Origin: Candidatus Acidiferrales bacterium
GTDB taxonomy: Bacteria > Bacteroidota > Ignavibacteria > Kryptoniales > JAKASW01
Length of the DNA: 64,000 nucleotides
Direction: 5' to 3'
Assembly (NCBI GenBank): GCA_035515795.1
Contig: DATJAY010000004.1
Span: 186,001 to 250,000, forward strand
Below, piece by piece: positions 46,223 through 55,570 of this stretch. A program made the position numbers and the translations under genes. Within the stretch, counting starts at the first letter, position 1. The number at the start of each line of letters is the position of its first letter. Below the pieces are notes generated by a model. The model was not told the origin of the DNA. It ran no database searches and saw only the letters and a program-made list of their open reading frames with translations.

Positions 46223-46489
46223 ATAAATGCAGTTGAGATATCGAAATTGAAAATAATTGCTGAAGCACCACATAGTGAAATGAGTTTTGGGCTGCTGATT
46301 TATATAAATGCTACTCGCTCAGGGGAAGGCACTGCCATACTTCGGCGGCCCAAAAAATTTTGTTAGAATTTCTTTTCTTTCCTCCTCCTGCTGCTGTCAG
46401 GGAAAAAATTTAGCGTCCCTGACAGCAGTCTCCTATTAACAAGGCGCGGAAAGTTTGCTCAAGTTGCACCAAATGAGTAATATTGCAGG
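46223..46489 (+). promoter_or_regulatory. Structured leader upstream of multiheme cluster
   Basis: Two nested-scale hairpins precede the first cytochrome gene. The outer arms TTTTGGGCTGC (46285-46295) and GCGGCCCAAAA (46345-46355) pair with one G-U. Closer in, CTGCTGTCAGGGA (46391-46403) and TCCCTGACAGCAG (46416-46428) form a perfect 13-bp stem with a 12-base loop, 61 bases before the ATG. Neither is followed by a T-run, so a simple terminator is unlikely; an operator or an mRNA leader structure is possible. Confidence 0.5.
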
Positions 46490-49165
46490 ATGAAGCATCT
46501 ACTTATTTTGTCGTTCTCTGCCTCATTTCTTGGTCTAATAGGACCGGCATTCGGGCAGTCCAATGACGATTGCCTGACTTGCCACTCTGATTCCTCGTTG
46601 ACAATGGAGAAAAGTGGAACAGCGGTTAGTCTTTATGTCAATGAGAAAAGCTTTAAGTCGTCCGTTCATGGGGACGCGTCCTGCGTCGATTGCCATGCGG
46701 GGTTTGATCCTAATAGCACTCCTCACAAAAAAGAAATAACTCCGGTCGATTGCGGCAGCTGCCACGATATCCCATTAGCAAAAGACACCAAACAAATGAA
46801 AGGACTGGCACACTCCAGGCTTCAATGTTTCGATTGTCATGGCAAACATGACATACAATCAACAGATAAAATCGCTGGAGACAGAGAATGTCTATCGTGT
46901 CATTCGGCGGAAAAGATTTTCCTTACATCTGCACATGCAAGAGCTGACATAAATAAGAATAAAATGGGCTGCGAATCGTGCCACGATAAGGCCCACGAGG
47001 TAATGGCTGTGACGCCGGGGCGATGGGCGGCTGAAGACACTCTTTGCGCTCGGTGTCACGGAGGAATTAATTCTGCAATCGAGGCAGGAGTCCACAAGAA
47101 GGCTTTTGTCAGCGGATCTTTGACTTGTGTGAGCTGCCACGCCGCGCACGGGACGCAAGTTTCTAAAGCAATCATCTCTCAGAACGCTTGTTTCAAGTGC
47201 CACACCGACAAAAGGCTTCTTGTTGCGGGGCGATTGTCAGGCAGCGAAATCTCTCTCGTGCAATCGTACGATCACAGCATACACGAGGAGTCGGTAAGAA
47301 AAAATGGGAAGGGTGCGACCTGCATAGACTGTCATGGCTCGCACACGATCAAACCTGCAAGCGATCCGGCGTCTCCGGTTAACCGTGCAAATATCGTCGC
47401 GACATGCGGAAGATGTCATGCAGACATCGAAACTCATTATCTGAATTCGTCGCACGGTCAGGGCTTCAAGAACGGGCTTGCTGTTTCTCCGGTCTGCACT
47501 GATTGCCACAATGAACATAGTATTAATTCGATAAGCGATCCAAACTCGCCGGTGAGCCGCGCTAATGAACCCAAGATATGTCTTGATTGTCATATTGGTA
47601 ATGAGGCGGTGTTAAAGATCGTTGGGGTTTCGCCCGCCTTTCTGGAAAGCATAAAATACAGTGTTCATCTGGTTGCGCTTTCGAAAGGAAATCTAAAGGC
47701 TGCGACCTGCAGCGACTGCCACGGGGCGCATGATATGCTGCCCGCAGGAAATCCTCAGTCAAAAGTTTTCAGGAATAATATTCCCAGCACATGCGGACAG
47801 AGCGGCTGTCATCAAAATGTCGCCGCAAAATATTTCGATGGGATTCACGGCAAGGCAATTCTGGCGGGGAACAACAGCGCGCCGGTTTGCACGAACTGCC
47901 ACGGCGACCATCAAATATTGGCCCCCAGCAATCCGCAATCCACGGTTTCAAACGGAAATATAGTTCAGGTTTGTTCTCAGTGTCACGGTTCCGTCAGCCT
48001 AACACAGCGTTACGGTTTGCCTCAACAGACAGTGGGGAGTTACCTGGATAGTTATCATGGACTCGCCACGCAGGGCGGATCGACGACAGTTGCAAATTGT
48101 GCGAGCTGTCATGGATCGCACGACATAAAGCCATCCTCTGATCCGACGTCGCCAATCAACAAGGCAAACCTTGCCGGAACCTGCGGAAAATGCCATTCAG
48201 GCGCTGATGCACAGTTTGCTTCTGCTGCTGTCCACGTCTTGCCTGCTTCCAGGAACGATCCGCTGCTTTATTGGATTTCTCAGATTTACGTCGTGATGAT
48301 CGCAGGCATCATCGGACTTATGATTCTTCATAATATTTTTGATTTCACCAAGAAGGCAAAACGTAAGCTTAAAAAGCGGAGAAATCCATCATTCGAGCAC
48401 ATCCACTTTGAAGCTAGACTCCATACGAGAATGACAAAGTGGGAGATGGCCCAGCATTGGGGCTTGCTGATCAGTTTCACGCTCCTTGTTCTTACCGGAT
48501 TCATGCTGAGATTTCCCGATTCGTGGTGGGTGAAATCGATCCGCGCTGTCGGAGGGGGAGGAGAAACCGTGTTTGAACTCAGGAGTCTTGTCCACCGGAT
48601 GAGCGCAATCCTGCTGATTGCTACTGCTCTTGTCCACTTCTATTACATAATTTTTACAAAGAGGGGGAGAGAATTTATCCATGATATGATCCCGAGACTT
48701 AAAGATGCTCGTGACGTCAAGGATATTATAAAGTATTTCCTCGGGTTGGAAAATCAGCGGCCGAAATTCGACAGATTCAGCTACGTCGAAAAAGCTGAAT
48801 ATTGGGCCCTGATTTGGGGAACGGTGGTCATGGTGACAACCGGTCTGCTTCTTTGGTTCGACAATCTCTCGTTGGGGCTATTCACAAAACTTGGCCTTGA
48901 TGCTGCGACATTAATCCATTACTATGAAGCGATACTTGCTTCACTGTCGATTGTCGTTTGGCATTTATATTTTGTTGTGTTTAACCCTGATGTTTATCCG
49001 ATGAACCTTTCGTGGTTGTTCGGTACGATAACCGAAGAGGAGATGTTTGACGAACATCCCTTGGAATTAGAGCGGCTGAAAGAAAAAGAGGAAAGGGCAA
49101 ATGAAATCGTCGTCGAAAACGGAAATGAGACCCCATCGACGGAAGATGACAGCGTCGAGCGGTAA
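46490..49165 (+). CDS. 19-heme cytochrome c fused to cytochrome b membrane domain
   Basis: An 891-residue protein. After a signal peptide (ending PAFGQS) come 18 CxxCH motifs and one CGQSGCH (CX4CH) motif, about residues 27-595. From about residue 270 the motifs sit in repeated units marked by forms like SDPASPVNRAN before CGRCH. Five hydrophobic helices follow (about 600-850) with histidines in AQHWGL, VHRMSA, LVHFYY, IHYYEA and VWHLYF, the style of a formate-dehydrogenase-gamma or b561-like cytochrome b. This layout suits taking electrons from the quinol pool to periplasmic hemes. It is the first gene of the cluster. Direction of flow is not determined by the sequence. Confidence 0.93.
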   Translation: MKHLLILSFSASFLGLIGPAFGQSNDDCLTCHSDSSLTMEKSGTAVSLYVNEKSFKSSVHGDASCVDCHAGFDPNSTPHKKEITPVDCGSCHDIPLAKDTKQMKGLAHSRLQCFDCHGKHDIQSTDKIAGDRECLSCHSAEKIFLTSAHARADINKNKMGCESCHDKAHEVMAVTPGRWAAEDTLCARCHGGINSAIEAGVHKKAFVSGSLTCVSCHAAHGTQVSKAIISQNACFKCHTDKRLLVAGRLSGSEISLVQSYDHSIHEESVRKNGKGATCIDCHGSHTIKPASDPASPVNRANIVATCGRCHADIETHYLNSSHGQGFKNGLAVSPVCTDCHNEHSINSISDPNSPVSRANEPKICLDCHIGNEAVLKIVGVSPAFLESIKYSVHLVALSKGNLKAATCSDCHGAHDMLPAGNPQSKVFRNNIPSTCGQSGCHQNVAAKYFDGIHGKAILAGNNSAPVCTNCHGDHQILAPSNPQSTVSNGNIVQVCSQCHGSVSLTQRYGLPQQTVGSYLDSYHGLATQGGSTTVANCASCHGSHDIKPSSDPTSPINKANLAGTCGKCHSGADAQFASAAVHVLPASRNDPLLYWISQIYVVMIAGIIGLMILHNIFDFTKKAKRKLKKRRNPSFEHIHFEARLHTRMTKWEMAQHWGLLISFTLLVLTGFMLRFPDSWWVKSIRAVGGGGETVFELRSLVHRMSAILLIATALVHFYYIIFTKRGREFIHDMIPRLKDARDVKDIIKYFLGLENQRPKFDRFSYVEKAEYWALIWGTVVMVTTGLLLWFDNLSLGLFTKLGLDAATLIHYYEAILASLSIVVWHLYFVVFNPDVYPMNLSWLFGTITEEEMFDEHPLELERLKEKEERANEIVVENGNETPSTEDDSVER

Positions 49166-49517
49166 GATCAGTTCGAGTTTGAAGAAACACTTTGAATCGC
49201 TGGTGACAACGAGGATCAGCATCGTACTCCAAATGATGTACGCGCATCCCGACGAATTGGTTGATCTTGAAAGCGGCGAGAAATATATTTGCAGTGTCTG
49301 CGACCGTGAATACAAAAGGTGCGAAGTCGAACTCGATTACAGATGTGAAGTTGCAAGAAAGCTTGAAACCGAATTCAAGGAGCTTGAGCTTGCCTTAAGC
49401 AGGCTGCGTGGCGGGAATTATGGATTTTGCGAGAGATGCTATAAATTTATCGGGAAAGAAGAACTTGAGAGAATGCTTACTCGAACCGTCTGCGATTCAT
49501 GCGGCGGGCTGAGTTGA
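49101..49517 (+). CDS. DksA/TraR-type zinc-finger protein
   Basis: A 138-residue protein beginning inside the end of the cytochrome gene in another frame. The start is supported by GAGGAAAGG just before the ATG; it overlaps the cytochrome by 65 bases. The C-terminal part reads RLRGGNYGFCERC, then CDSC, the four-cysteine finger of the DksA/TraR family, but the coiled-coil acidic tip typical of DksA is short. An extra cysteine pair CSVC and two more cysteines lie at about 62-85. DksA proteins act on RNA polymerase, so it may regulate the cluster (inference). Overlap suggests coupled translation. Confidence 0.83.
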   Translation: MKSSSKTEMRPHRRKMTASSGKISSSLKKHFESLVTTRISIVLQMMYAHPDELVDLESGEKYICSVCDREYKRCEVELDYRCEVARKLETEFKELELALSRLRGGNYGFCERCYKFIGKEELERMLTRTVCDSCGGLS

Positions 49518-49594
49518 CATGAAACAACCCTTGTAAGATAAAGCAGTACCATTATTGAAAATGCAGTAGCACAAATGAAAACGGAGGTAACATC

Positions 49595-50146
49595 ATGAAA
49601 TCTGTAGCGTCAGTTTTGGTGATAATTTTATTTTCGGCGATCGTGTCGATCGCGGCCGACAATAATCATCAATATGTCGGTGTTCAGGTTTGCAGCATGT
49701 GCCATAAAACTGACAAGAACGGTCAGCAGTTTCAAAAATGGCAGGCAAGCAAACATTCACAGGCAATGAAAGCCCTCGAGACTGCCGACGCTGACAAGAT
49801 AGCGGCTGCCCACGGTGTGAAAGGAAAAGCCTCTGAAGCGAAAGAGTGCATAGAATGTCACCAGACTGCTTACGATGCGCCGGCTTCCTTGCTCGGCCCG
49901 AAGTTCAGCAAAGAAGACGGCGTACAGTGTGAATCGTGCCATGGTGCAGGCAACGACTACAAAGCGATGTCGACCATGAAAGACAAGCAAAAAGCGATTG
50001 CCGCAGGATTGACAGTTCTCTCGGTCGATGATGGCAGTGCCGAGAAACTCTGCGAAACCTGCCACAACAAGAAGAGCCCGACATTCAAATCTTTCGATTT
50101 TAAGAAGATGTGGGCCGAGATTGCTCACCCTGTTCCTAAGCAATAA
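49595..50146 (+). CDS. Tetraheme cytochrome c554-like protein
   Basis: A 183-residue periplasmic protein with a signal peptide ending near IAADN and four heme motifs: CSMCH, CIECH, CESCH and CETCH. The spacing and YVGVQVCSMCH opening match the cytochrome c554 family, with W-Q-x-S-K-H-S-Q-A as a conserved segment. ACGGAGGTAAC before the ATG is a strong ribosome site. It likely shuttles electrons between the membrane-bound 19-heme protein and the outer-membrane components downstream. Confidence 0.93.
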   Translation: MKSVASVLVIILFSAIVSIAADNNHQYVGVQVCSMCHKTDKNGQQFQKWQASKHSQAMKALETADADKIAAAHGVKGKASEAKECIECHQTAYDAPASLLGPKFSKEDGVQCESCHGAGNDYKAMSTMKDKQKAIAAGLTVLSVDDGSAEKLCETCHNKKSPTFKSFDFKKMWAEIAHPVPKQ

Positions 50147-50314
50147 GAAGTTTGTAAGTTCGGAAGAGAAGGAAGTGGAGTTGCTGGGAGGGCCGGCGTT
50201 GGCTGCGCCTGAGGTCATTATAGGCGAGGTGCATTGCGGCAGCGTCCTTCCGTTTACCCATTCGAACGACTTAACATCTTGTTTTTTCTTTGAGAACAAA
50301 AAGAGAGGTGGGCC

Positions 50315-51682
50315 GTGAAAAGTTTCTCTCATCGGTCAGCTATTCGCACTGAGCGCTCTGCTTTCAGCTGTCGGTTACCGGTTGATAAACAAGTGCTGTT
50401 GATGATATTTGCAGCCACTTTCCTTTTTGTTGATGCCTGTGCCCAGTCATTTAGCGGGAGATTCGTTACAACCTTTTATTCATACCAGCAGTACGATACC
50501 ACCAATACGTCGAAGATAAGTCTCCGCGGCTTTGAAGCTATGCAACTAAATTTTGGAACGGGCGATTATCAATTACATACCTACATTCTAGCGACGAACG
50601 ATTTCATAACAAGTCAACCAAACGATCCGCTGCTTCGAGCGGAGAATTTATACCTTGAGGCGCGCAACGTTGCCGATGCCGTTAATCTAAAGATCGGCAG
50701 GCAGCCGGTGTTTCAACAGGTGGGAATTTCTTCGTTTGATGGCTTGAGTGCCGATGCAAATTTCCTCGACAACAAAATTAGTCTCGTGGTTTTTGGAGGC
50801 TCGCTTCCTCCGGTTGATGAAAGGTTCAAGCTGAATTCTGATCTGAAAGATAACTTGGTGTCCGGCGCACAGGCGAGCTATTCGCCTTTTGAAAATTTCA
50901 GGATTGGCGGCGCCTATGTAGACAAGACATTTAAGCCGTCGAGCTACTACGCGCTCAGAAGAGACAGTATTGATGCGCCGAGCGACGTTCGTCAGGTATT
51001 GATAGACCCATCATCAGTGGCAAGTCAGTTCGTTTCCGGCGACGTTTTCTATTACACACAAGACGTTTCCGGATATCTCAGGCTGGATTACGACTTAAAC
51101 TTTGAGGAGTGGAATCGTACCGAAGTTTCTTTTCGTTATTCGCCGATAACCGCCCTATCTGCCGATGTCGGATATTTTCATCATGATTCGAGGTTGCCAT
51201 TCAACTCGATATTCTCAGTGTTCGACCATAGTGGTACTGACGAGTACGATTTTGGATTAAATTACTTTTTGATGAAAGATGTTTCTGCTTACGGCTCCGT
51301 CAATAAGATCTATTATTCCGGTGATAATTCAACCCAGTTTACAATTGGCGCGAACGTTTATTTGTTTAACCTGAACTTTTCTCACGATGATGGATTTGCC
51401 GGGAACCTGAACGGCGTAAGCGCGCAGCTCATCTATCCTTTCATGGACCGGAAGCTTATGCTGATTGCATCCGGTGAAATCACCGGTTATAAGATATTGC
51501 AGGCTGATTCTTTGCCCACAAGCCGCTTGTACAGCGGCTCGCTTGGCTTGACGTGCAGGCCCGTAAATCTTCTATCAGTTACCTTGCAAGCTCAATACTA
51601 TCAGGATCCGGTTTACAGAAACGACTTCCGCGGGTATCTGCAGGTGAGCTACTATTTCTTCAGTAAATCAGGTATGCAGTGA
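50315..51682 (+). CDS. Outer-membrane beta-barrel protein of cytochrome cluster
   Basis: A 455-residue protein without heme motifs. GTG start after GAGGTGGG. A long N-terminus with a hydrophobic stretch (about 27-43, ending DACAQS) acts as signal. From residue 45 on the sequence alternates hydrophobic and polar residues with aromatic ends of strands (FVTTFYSYQQYD, RLDYDLNFEEWN) and finishes in F (YLQVSYYFF near the end), the pattern of an outer-membrane barrel. Placed between cytochrome genes, it could be the porin of a porin-cytochrome conduit (inference). No named family was recognised. Its stop overlaps the upstream part of the next gene's ribosome site. Confidence 0.82.
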   Translation: MKSFSHRSAIRTERSAFSCRLPVDKQVLLMIFAATFLFVDACAQSFSGRFVTTFYSYQQYDTTNTSKISLRGFEAMQLNFGTGDYQLHTYILATNDFITSQPNDPLLRAENLYLEARNVADAVNLKIGRQPVFQQVGISSFDGLSADANFLDNKISLVVFGGSLPPVDERFKLNSDLKDNLVSGAQASYSPFENFRIGGAYVDKTFKPSSYYALRRDSIDAPSDVRQVLIDPSSVASQFVSGDVFYYTQDVSGYLRLDYDLNFEEWNRTEVSFRYSPITALSADVGYFHHDSRLPFNSIFSVFDHSGTDEYDFGLNYFLMKDVSAYGSVNKIYYSGDNSTQFTIGANVYLFNLNFSHDDGFAGNLNGVSAQLIYPFMDRKLMLIASGEITGYKILQADSLPTSRLYSGSLGLTCRPVNLLSVTLQAQYYQDPVYRNDFRGYLQVSYYFFSKSGMQ

Positions 51683-51693
51683 TGGAGGCGAGC

Positions 51694-52953
51694 ATGAGAC
51701 ATCTTGTGGTCTTGGGAGTCGTTTTTGTCGCAGGACTTGTGACTACTTCAAGCTTGTTTGCACTGAAAGATTCTCCGGAATCTGACAACCAAAAGCTCAT
51801 CAAATTTTCTCACTCTAAACACATAAACGATGTCGGCGTCGCGTGCGCTGATTGCCATACCGCGGTAATGACCAGTACAAAGGAGACGGATATTCTTCTT
51901 CCATCGATGGAAACATGTTACACCTGTCATGATCAGGCCACTACGAAGTGCGATTTTTGTCATACTTCTTCCGACAGTGCAACATACAAGGACCTTGTTC
52001 AAACGAGCGGTCCGGTTTTTTTCTCACACCAGCATCACGCGGGCGACTTGAAATTAAAATGCGAAACGTGCCATCAAGGGTTGGATAAAGTTGATTATGC
52101 GGAGCAGGACGCAAATGCTCTCCCAAAGATGGAACAGTGTGTAACATGTCATGGCCTTGTAGAAACGAATGTCAGGACGGACAAAGTTGATTATGTCGTG
52201 AAGGCGGCTCCTGGAGGGTGCGAGACCTGTCATAAAGACCTGACAAAACTAGTTCCGGCTTCTCATCGTGAGACAGATTTTGTGAGCCAGCACAAGAATT
52301 TCGTAAATGTGTCAGGGCCGCAAAATGACTGCAAATCCTGTCACAGCCCTGCCACTTGTCAGGAGTGCCATGATGCTTCAAACATGGCAAAGGATTTAAC
52401 ACCAGGACAGATCTATGTGCCGTCGACTCCGTCGCTTTCTCCATTGACGACGCACGATAAAACTACCGCGGAGAAAGTTCATCCCGAGAACTATCGGTTT
52501 ACACATTCCATCGACGCAAAAGGCAGAGAGAGCAACTGCTATACTTGTCATGATGAACGGGCCTTCTGTGTGGGATGCCATACTTCAAACGCAAATGGTT
52601 CGAGGATAGAACCAGTGTGGCACGAAGGCGGGAATTTCATAACGTTTGGTGTGGGCAGCGGCGGCGGAAGACATGCGCAATATGCCCGGAAGGATATTGA
52701 AAGCTGTGCGAGCTGCCACGATGCTCAAGGAGCAGACCCGACTTGCATAACATGCCACACCGATCCTGACGGGATAAAAGGGAACGACCCCCGAACTCAT
52801 GCGGCGTTTTTTATGCATGACGTTCAAGGAAGCTGGCACGACGACGCGGGAGCAGTCTGTTACACATGCCACACCGATCCGAATGCTCATCCAGGCGGCA
52901 AGCCAGGGATAGGGTTTTGTGGCTATTGTCACGGTAGTCATCCGGGAGACTGA
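51694..52953 (+). CDS. Periplasmic 14-heme cytochrome c
   Basis: A 419-residue exported protein with 14 CxxCH motifs, from CADCH and CYTCH near the N-terminus to CYTCH and CGYCH at the end. The ATG at 51694 is preferred because GGAGG lies six bases ahead; a GTG overlapping the barrel stop would give five more residues. The signal peptide ends near SLFALKD. Motif density is about one heme per 28 residues, as in class III-type multiheme wires. It follows the barrel gene directly and could sit in or near the barrel as the conducting part. Confidence 0.92.
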   Translation: MRHLVVLGVVFVAGLVTTSSLFALKDSPESDNQKLIKFSHSKHINDVGVACADCHTAVMTSTKETDILLPSMETCYTCHDQATTKCDFCHTSSDSATYKDLVQTSGPVFFSHQHHAGDLKLKCETCHQGLDKVDYAEQDANALPKMEQCVTCHGLVETNVRTDKVDYVVKAAPGGCETCHKDLTKLVPASHRETDFVSQHKNFVNVSGPQNDCKSCHSPATCQECHDASNMAKDLTPGQIYVPSTPSLSPLTTHDKTTAEKVHPENYRFTHSIDAKGRESNCYTCHDERAFCVGCHTSNANGSRIEPVWHEGGNFITFGVGSGGGRHAQYARKDIESCASCHDAQGADPTCITCHTDPDGIKGNDPRTHAAFFMHDVQGSWHDDAGAVCYTCHTDPNAHPGGKPGIGFCGYCHGSHPGD

Positions 52954-52955
52954 AA

Positions 52956-53852
52956 ATGAAAAAATATTTAGGCATTGGCCGTCTGTTATTTCCCGTCAAT
53001 TCGATTGTTGTCCTCGGGTTGATTTTTAGCTCCTGCAGCAAACTGCAAAATAATGTTTTGGCACCTCCGCAATCTCAGTCCAACATTCACCCTGTGGGCT
53101 GGGGGACACAAGGTTCCGCAAACTTTCATGGAACTTACATCAGGAACAACAATTATGACATGACAACATGCACGTCGTGTCACGGCAGCGATCTTAACGG
53201 GGGCATTGCGAAGCGTTCGTGCTATGATTGCCACGGCGGGACTAACGGCACCCTTGCGTGTAATACATGCCATGGCAGTGCTTTGAATGCTGCGCCGCCA
53301 AAGGATCTATCCGGCGACTCTGTCACAACAAATCCGACGGTTGGTGCACATCAAAGTCACGTCGCGACGAACAATTTTTTTGCAAACGTTTCCTGCTCAT
53401 CGTGCCACCTTGTTCCGGAGACCGCCGGTCCCGGACTACACCCGTTCGGCACCAAAGTTTCAGTTTTATTTTCCGGCGTGTCATTAACTCAGACAAATCT
53501 CCCGGGTTCCCGGTATTACGACAGCACCATGGCGACGGTGAAACCTGTGCCGATATTTAATTTTCAAACACTCCAGTGCTCGAACACCTATTGTCACGGC
53601 AACTTCAAGAACGGGAATAATTTTTCACCTAAGTGGACAGCCGTCGACGGAAGTCAGGATTCGTGCGGTTCATGCCATGGTTTACCTCCGCACGGTGCGA
53701 TTAACGGGATTGTCCCGGTTTATCAAAGTGAAAGTGCACAGAATTGTTTTCTTTGCCACGAGCCAATGATGGGACAGACCGGGATTCAAGACAAGTCCTT
53801 GCATGTGAATGGAAAACTTGAGCTGTACGGCAATTCTCAAGATTCATGGTAG
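52956..53852 (+). CDS. Heptaheme lipoprotein with CX4CH heme motif
   Basis: A 298-residue lipoprotein with a lipobox IFSSC (Cys 27). Heme motifs: CTSCH, CYDCH, CNTCH, CSSCH, CSNTYCH (CX4CH), CGSCH and CFLCH. The CX4CH plus CxxCH arrangement is that of the Geobacter OmcB-related family (GSu_C4xC__C2xCH). Those proteins sit on the outer membrane and take part in extracellular electron transfer. Its ATG lies three bases after the previous stop, with GGGAG before it. It would be the outermost piece of the path. Confidence 0.92.
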   Translation: MKKYLGIGRLLFPVNSIVVLGLIFSSCSKLQNNVLAPPQSQSNIHPVGWGTQGSANFHGTYIRNNNYDMTTCTSCHGSDLNGGIAKRSCYDCHGGTNGTLACNTCHGSALNAAPPKDLSGDSVTTNPTVGAHQSHVATNNFFANVSCSSCHLVPETAGPGLHPFGTKVSVLFSGVSLTQTNLPGSRYYDSTMATVKPVPIFNFQTLQCSNTYCHGNFKNGNNFSPKWTAVDGSQDSCGSCHGLPPHGAINGIVPVYQSESAQNCFLCHEPMMGQTGIQDKSLHVNGKLELYGNSQDSW

Positions 53853-54097
53853 AGTGTTGTCGGTTTACCTGTGCCAATCAGACTTGAAGCGTGCGACCGC
53901 TGATTCTCGTCGAGAGCATTGCAGATGAGGGGAAGACGACGCAGGTCGTTTGGATGCAAAATGACTCGAAGAAAGTTGGCGAAATTACGCGGTCATGTTG
54001 CACTGTTCTCTCCGTAAATATCCATTAGCCTTCGTGCATCTTAAGCGACAAAATGTTACATTTGTGTCGGTTGATTCATCTTTAATTAGGAAAGAAA

Positions 54098-54892
54098 TTG
54101 AACACACTCGATAACGTCAAGGGGTGGTTGATTGACCTGGATGGAACCCTGTTTGTCGGAGATTCGATACTGCCGGGAGCAAATGATTTTATCCGTAAGC
54201 TTCGATCTCAGAATAGAAGTTTCAGGATTGTATCGAACACGACTGTCTTATCGAGGAAGCAGATTGCACAGAAGCTGCAACGGCTCAATCTTGAAGTGGC
54301 AGTTAATGAGGTCTTTACCGCGGCGTCAGCGACAGCGGAATTGCTTCGTACCTTTGGCGGTGTTAAATGTTACCTCGTGGTGGCAAAAGACCTTGTTGAG
54401 GAATTCGATGAGATCGAGATTTCTGAAAAGAATCCGGATTATGTTGTTCTCGGGGACATCGGGAGCGAAATGAATTACGAGATAATGAATAGGGTATTCA
54501 GACTCGTGATGGGCGGTTCGGAATTAATCGCTTTGCAGAAAAATCGGTTCTTCAGAGATGCAGAAGGCTTGCAGATTGATATGGGTGCCTTTGTGGCGGG
54601 TCTCGAATACTCCAGCGGCAAACAGACAAGGATAATCGGAAAACCATCCCGACAATTTTTTAATCTTGCGGTCCATGATATTAGGGTACAAACCGGCCAG
54701 AGGTGGCTTTCCGGAGAATTCGCCATGATAGGAGATGACATCGAGGCCGACATTAAAGGCGCCATGGACGCAGGACTCATTGGAATACTGGTGAAGACCG
54801 GCAAGCATAATGACTCGTACAGCGAACATTTTGGGATCGTGCCGGACTGGTCTTTTGATTCTGTCAGGCAGCTGAGTGAGAGCCTCGGTTGA
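54098..54892 (+). CDS. HAD-superfamily hydrolase, NagD/HDHD2-like
   Basis: A 264-residue HAD-IIA phosphatase. TTG start after AGGAAAG. Motif I is LIDLDGTLF (about 11-19), motif II VSNTT (about 47-51), and motif III MIGDDIEADIKGA (about 210-222). The C2-type cap between motifs II and III is present. It probably removes phosphate from a small sugar phosphate, nucleotide or phospholysine; the exact substrate cannot be told. Confidence 0.9.
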   Translation: MNTLDNVKGWLIDLDGTLFVGDSILPGANDFIRKLRSQNRSFRIVSNTTVLSRKQIAQKLQRLNLEVAVNEVFTAASATAELLRTFGGVKCYLVVAKDLVEEFDEIEISEKNPDYVVLGDIGSEMNYEIMNRVFRLVMGGSELIALQKNRFFRDAEGLQIDMGAFVAGLEYSSGKQTRIIGKPSRQFFNLAVHDIRVQTGQRWLSGEFAMIGDDIEADIKGAMDAGLIGILVKTGKHNDSYSEHFGIVPDWSFDSVRQLSESLG

Positions 54893-54922
54893 AATTTAAA
54901 CCATTTCTAAACTTTCCGTGCT

Positions 54923-55546
54923 ATGAAAAATCTTAATGTAATCGATCACCCCCTGATTAAGCGGGACCTGAGCATTTTGCGCGACAAGTTGACGACAAGC
55001 GAAGATTTCCGAATCGTTCTGAGGAGACTTTCGTCGCTGATGGTCTACGAAGTAACGAAAGACCTGCATGTGAATTCAAATCCGGTTGAGACTCCCCTGG
55101 AGAAGACGAATGGCTTCAAGATCGCGGACGAAGTCATTTTAGTGCCGGTGCTTCGTGCCGGACTCGGAATGATGGAGGCTTATTTGAGTTTTATTCCTAG
55201 TGCTAAGGTTGGACACATCGGTTTGTACCGTGACGAAACAACATTGAAACCGGTGGACTATTATGAAAAGCTGCCGCCTAATTTGTCAAAGAGTGCAGTG
55301 ATCCTTATTGACCCGATGCTCGCGACCGGTGGAAGCGCTTCAGCTGCAATAAACTATTTGAAGGTTCGTGAAGCAAAGAATATCAGGATGAATTGTATCG
55401 TTGCCGCACCCGAAGGCGTAAGGCTCCTTGAGAAAGAACATCCCGAAGTGAAGATATATGCTGCAGTACTCGACCGTGAGCTAAATGAGAATGGATACAT
55501 CTTGCCGGGCCTCGGAGACGCAGGGGACAGAATTTTCGGGACTTAA
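54923..55546 (+). CDS. upp: Uracil phosphoribosyltransferase
   Basis: A 207-residue enzyme of pyrimidine salvage, making UMP from uracil and PRPP. The PRPP-binding motif VILIDPMLATGGSASAA is at about 125-141; GLYRDE (about 100-105) and the C-terminal uracil site YILPGLGDAGDR are also present. Length is standard. No ribosome site is obvious before the ATG. No uracil permease is adjacent. Confidence 0.97.
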   Translation: MKNLNVIDHPLIKRDLSILRDKLTTSEDFRIVLRRLSSLMVYEVTKDLHVNSNPVETPLEKTNGFKIADEVILVPVLRAGLGMMEAYLSFIPSAKVGHIGLYRDETTLKPVDYYEKLPPNLSKSAVILIDPMLATGGSASAAINYLKVREAKNIRMNCIVAAPEGVRLLEKEHPEVKIYAAVLDRELNENGYILPGLGDAGDRIFGT

Positions 55547-55570
55547 TACTCCCCACCTTCCGATCGAGCG

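Noticed and set aside
46223-46489. A cyclic-di-GMP riboswitch in the leader of the cytochrome cluster
   Set aside because: The two hairpins do not show the conserved core sequence of that riboswitch.
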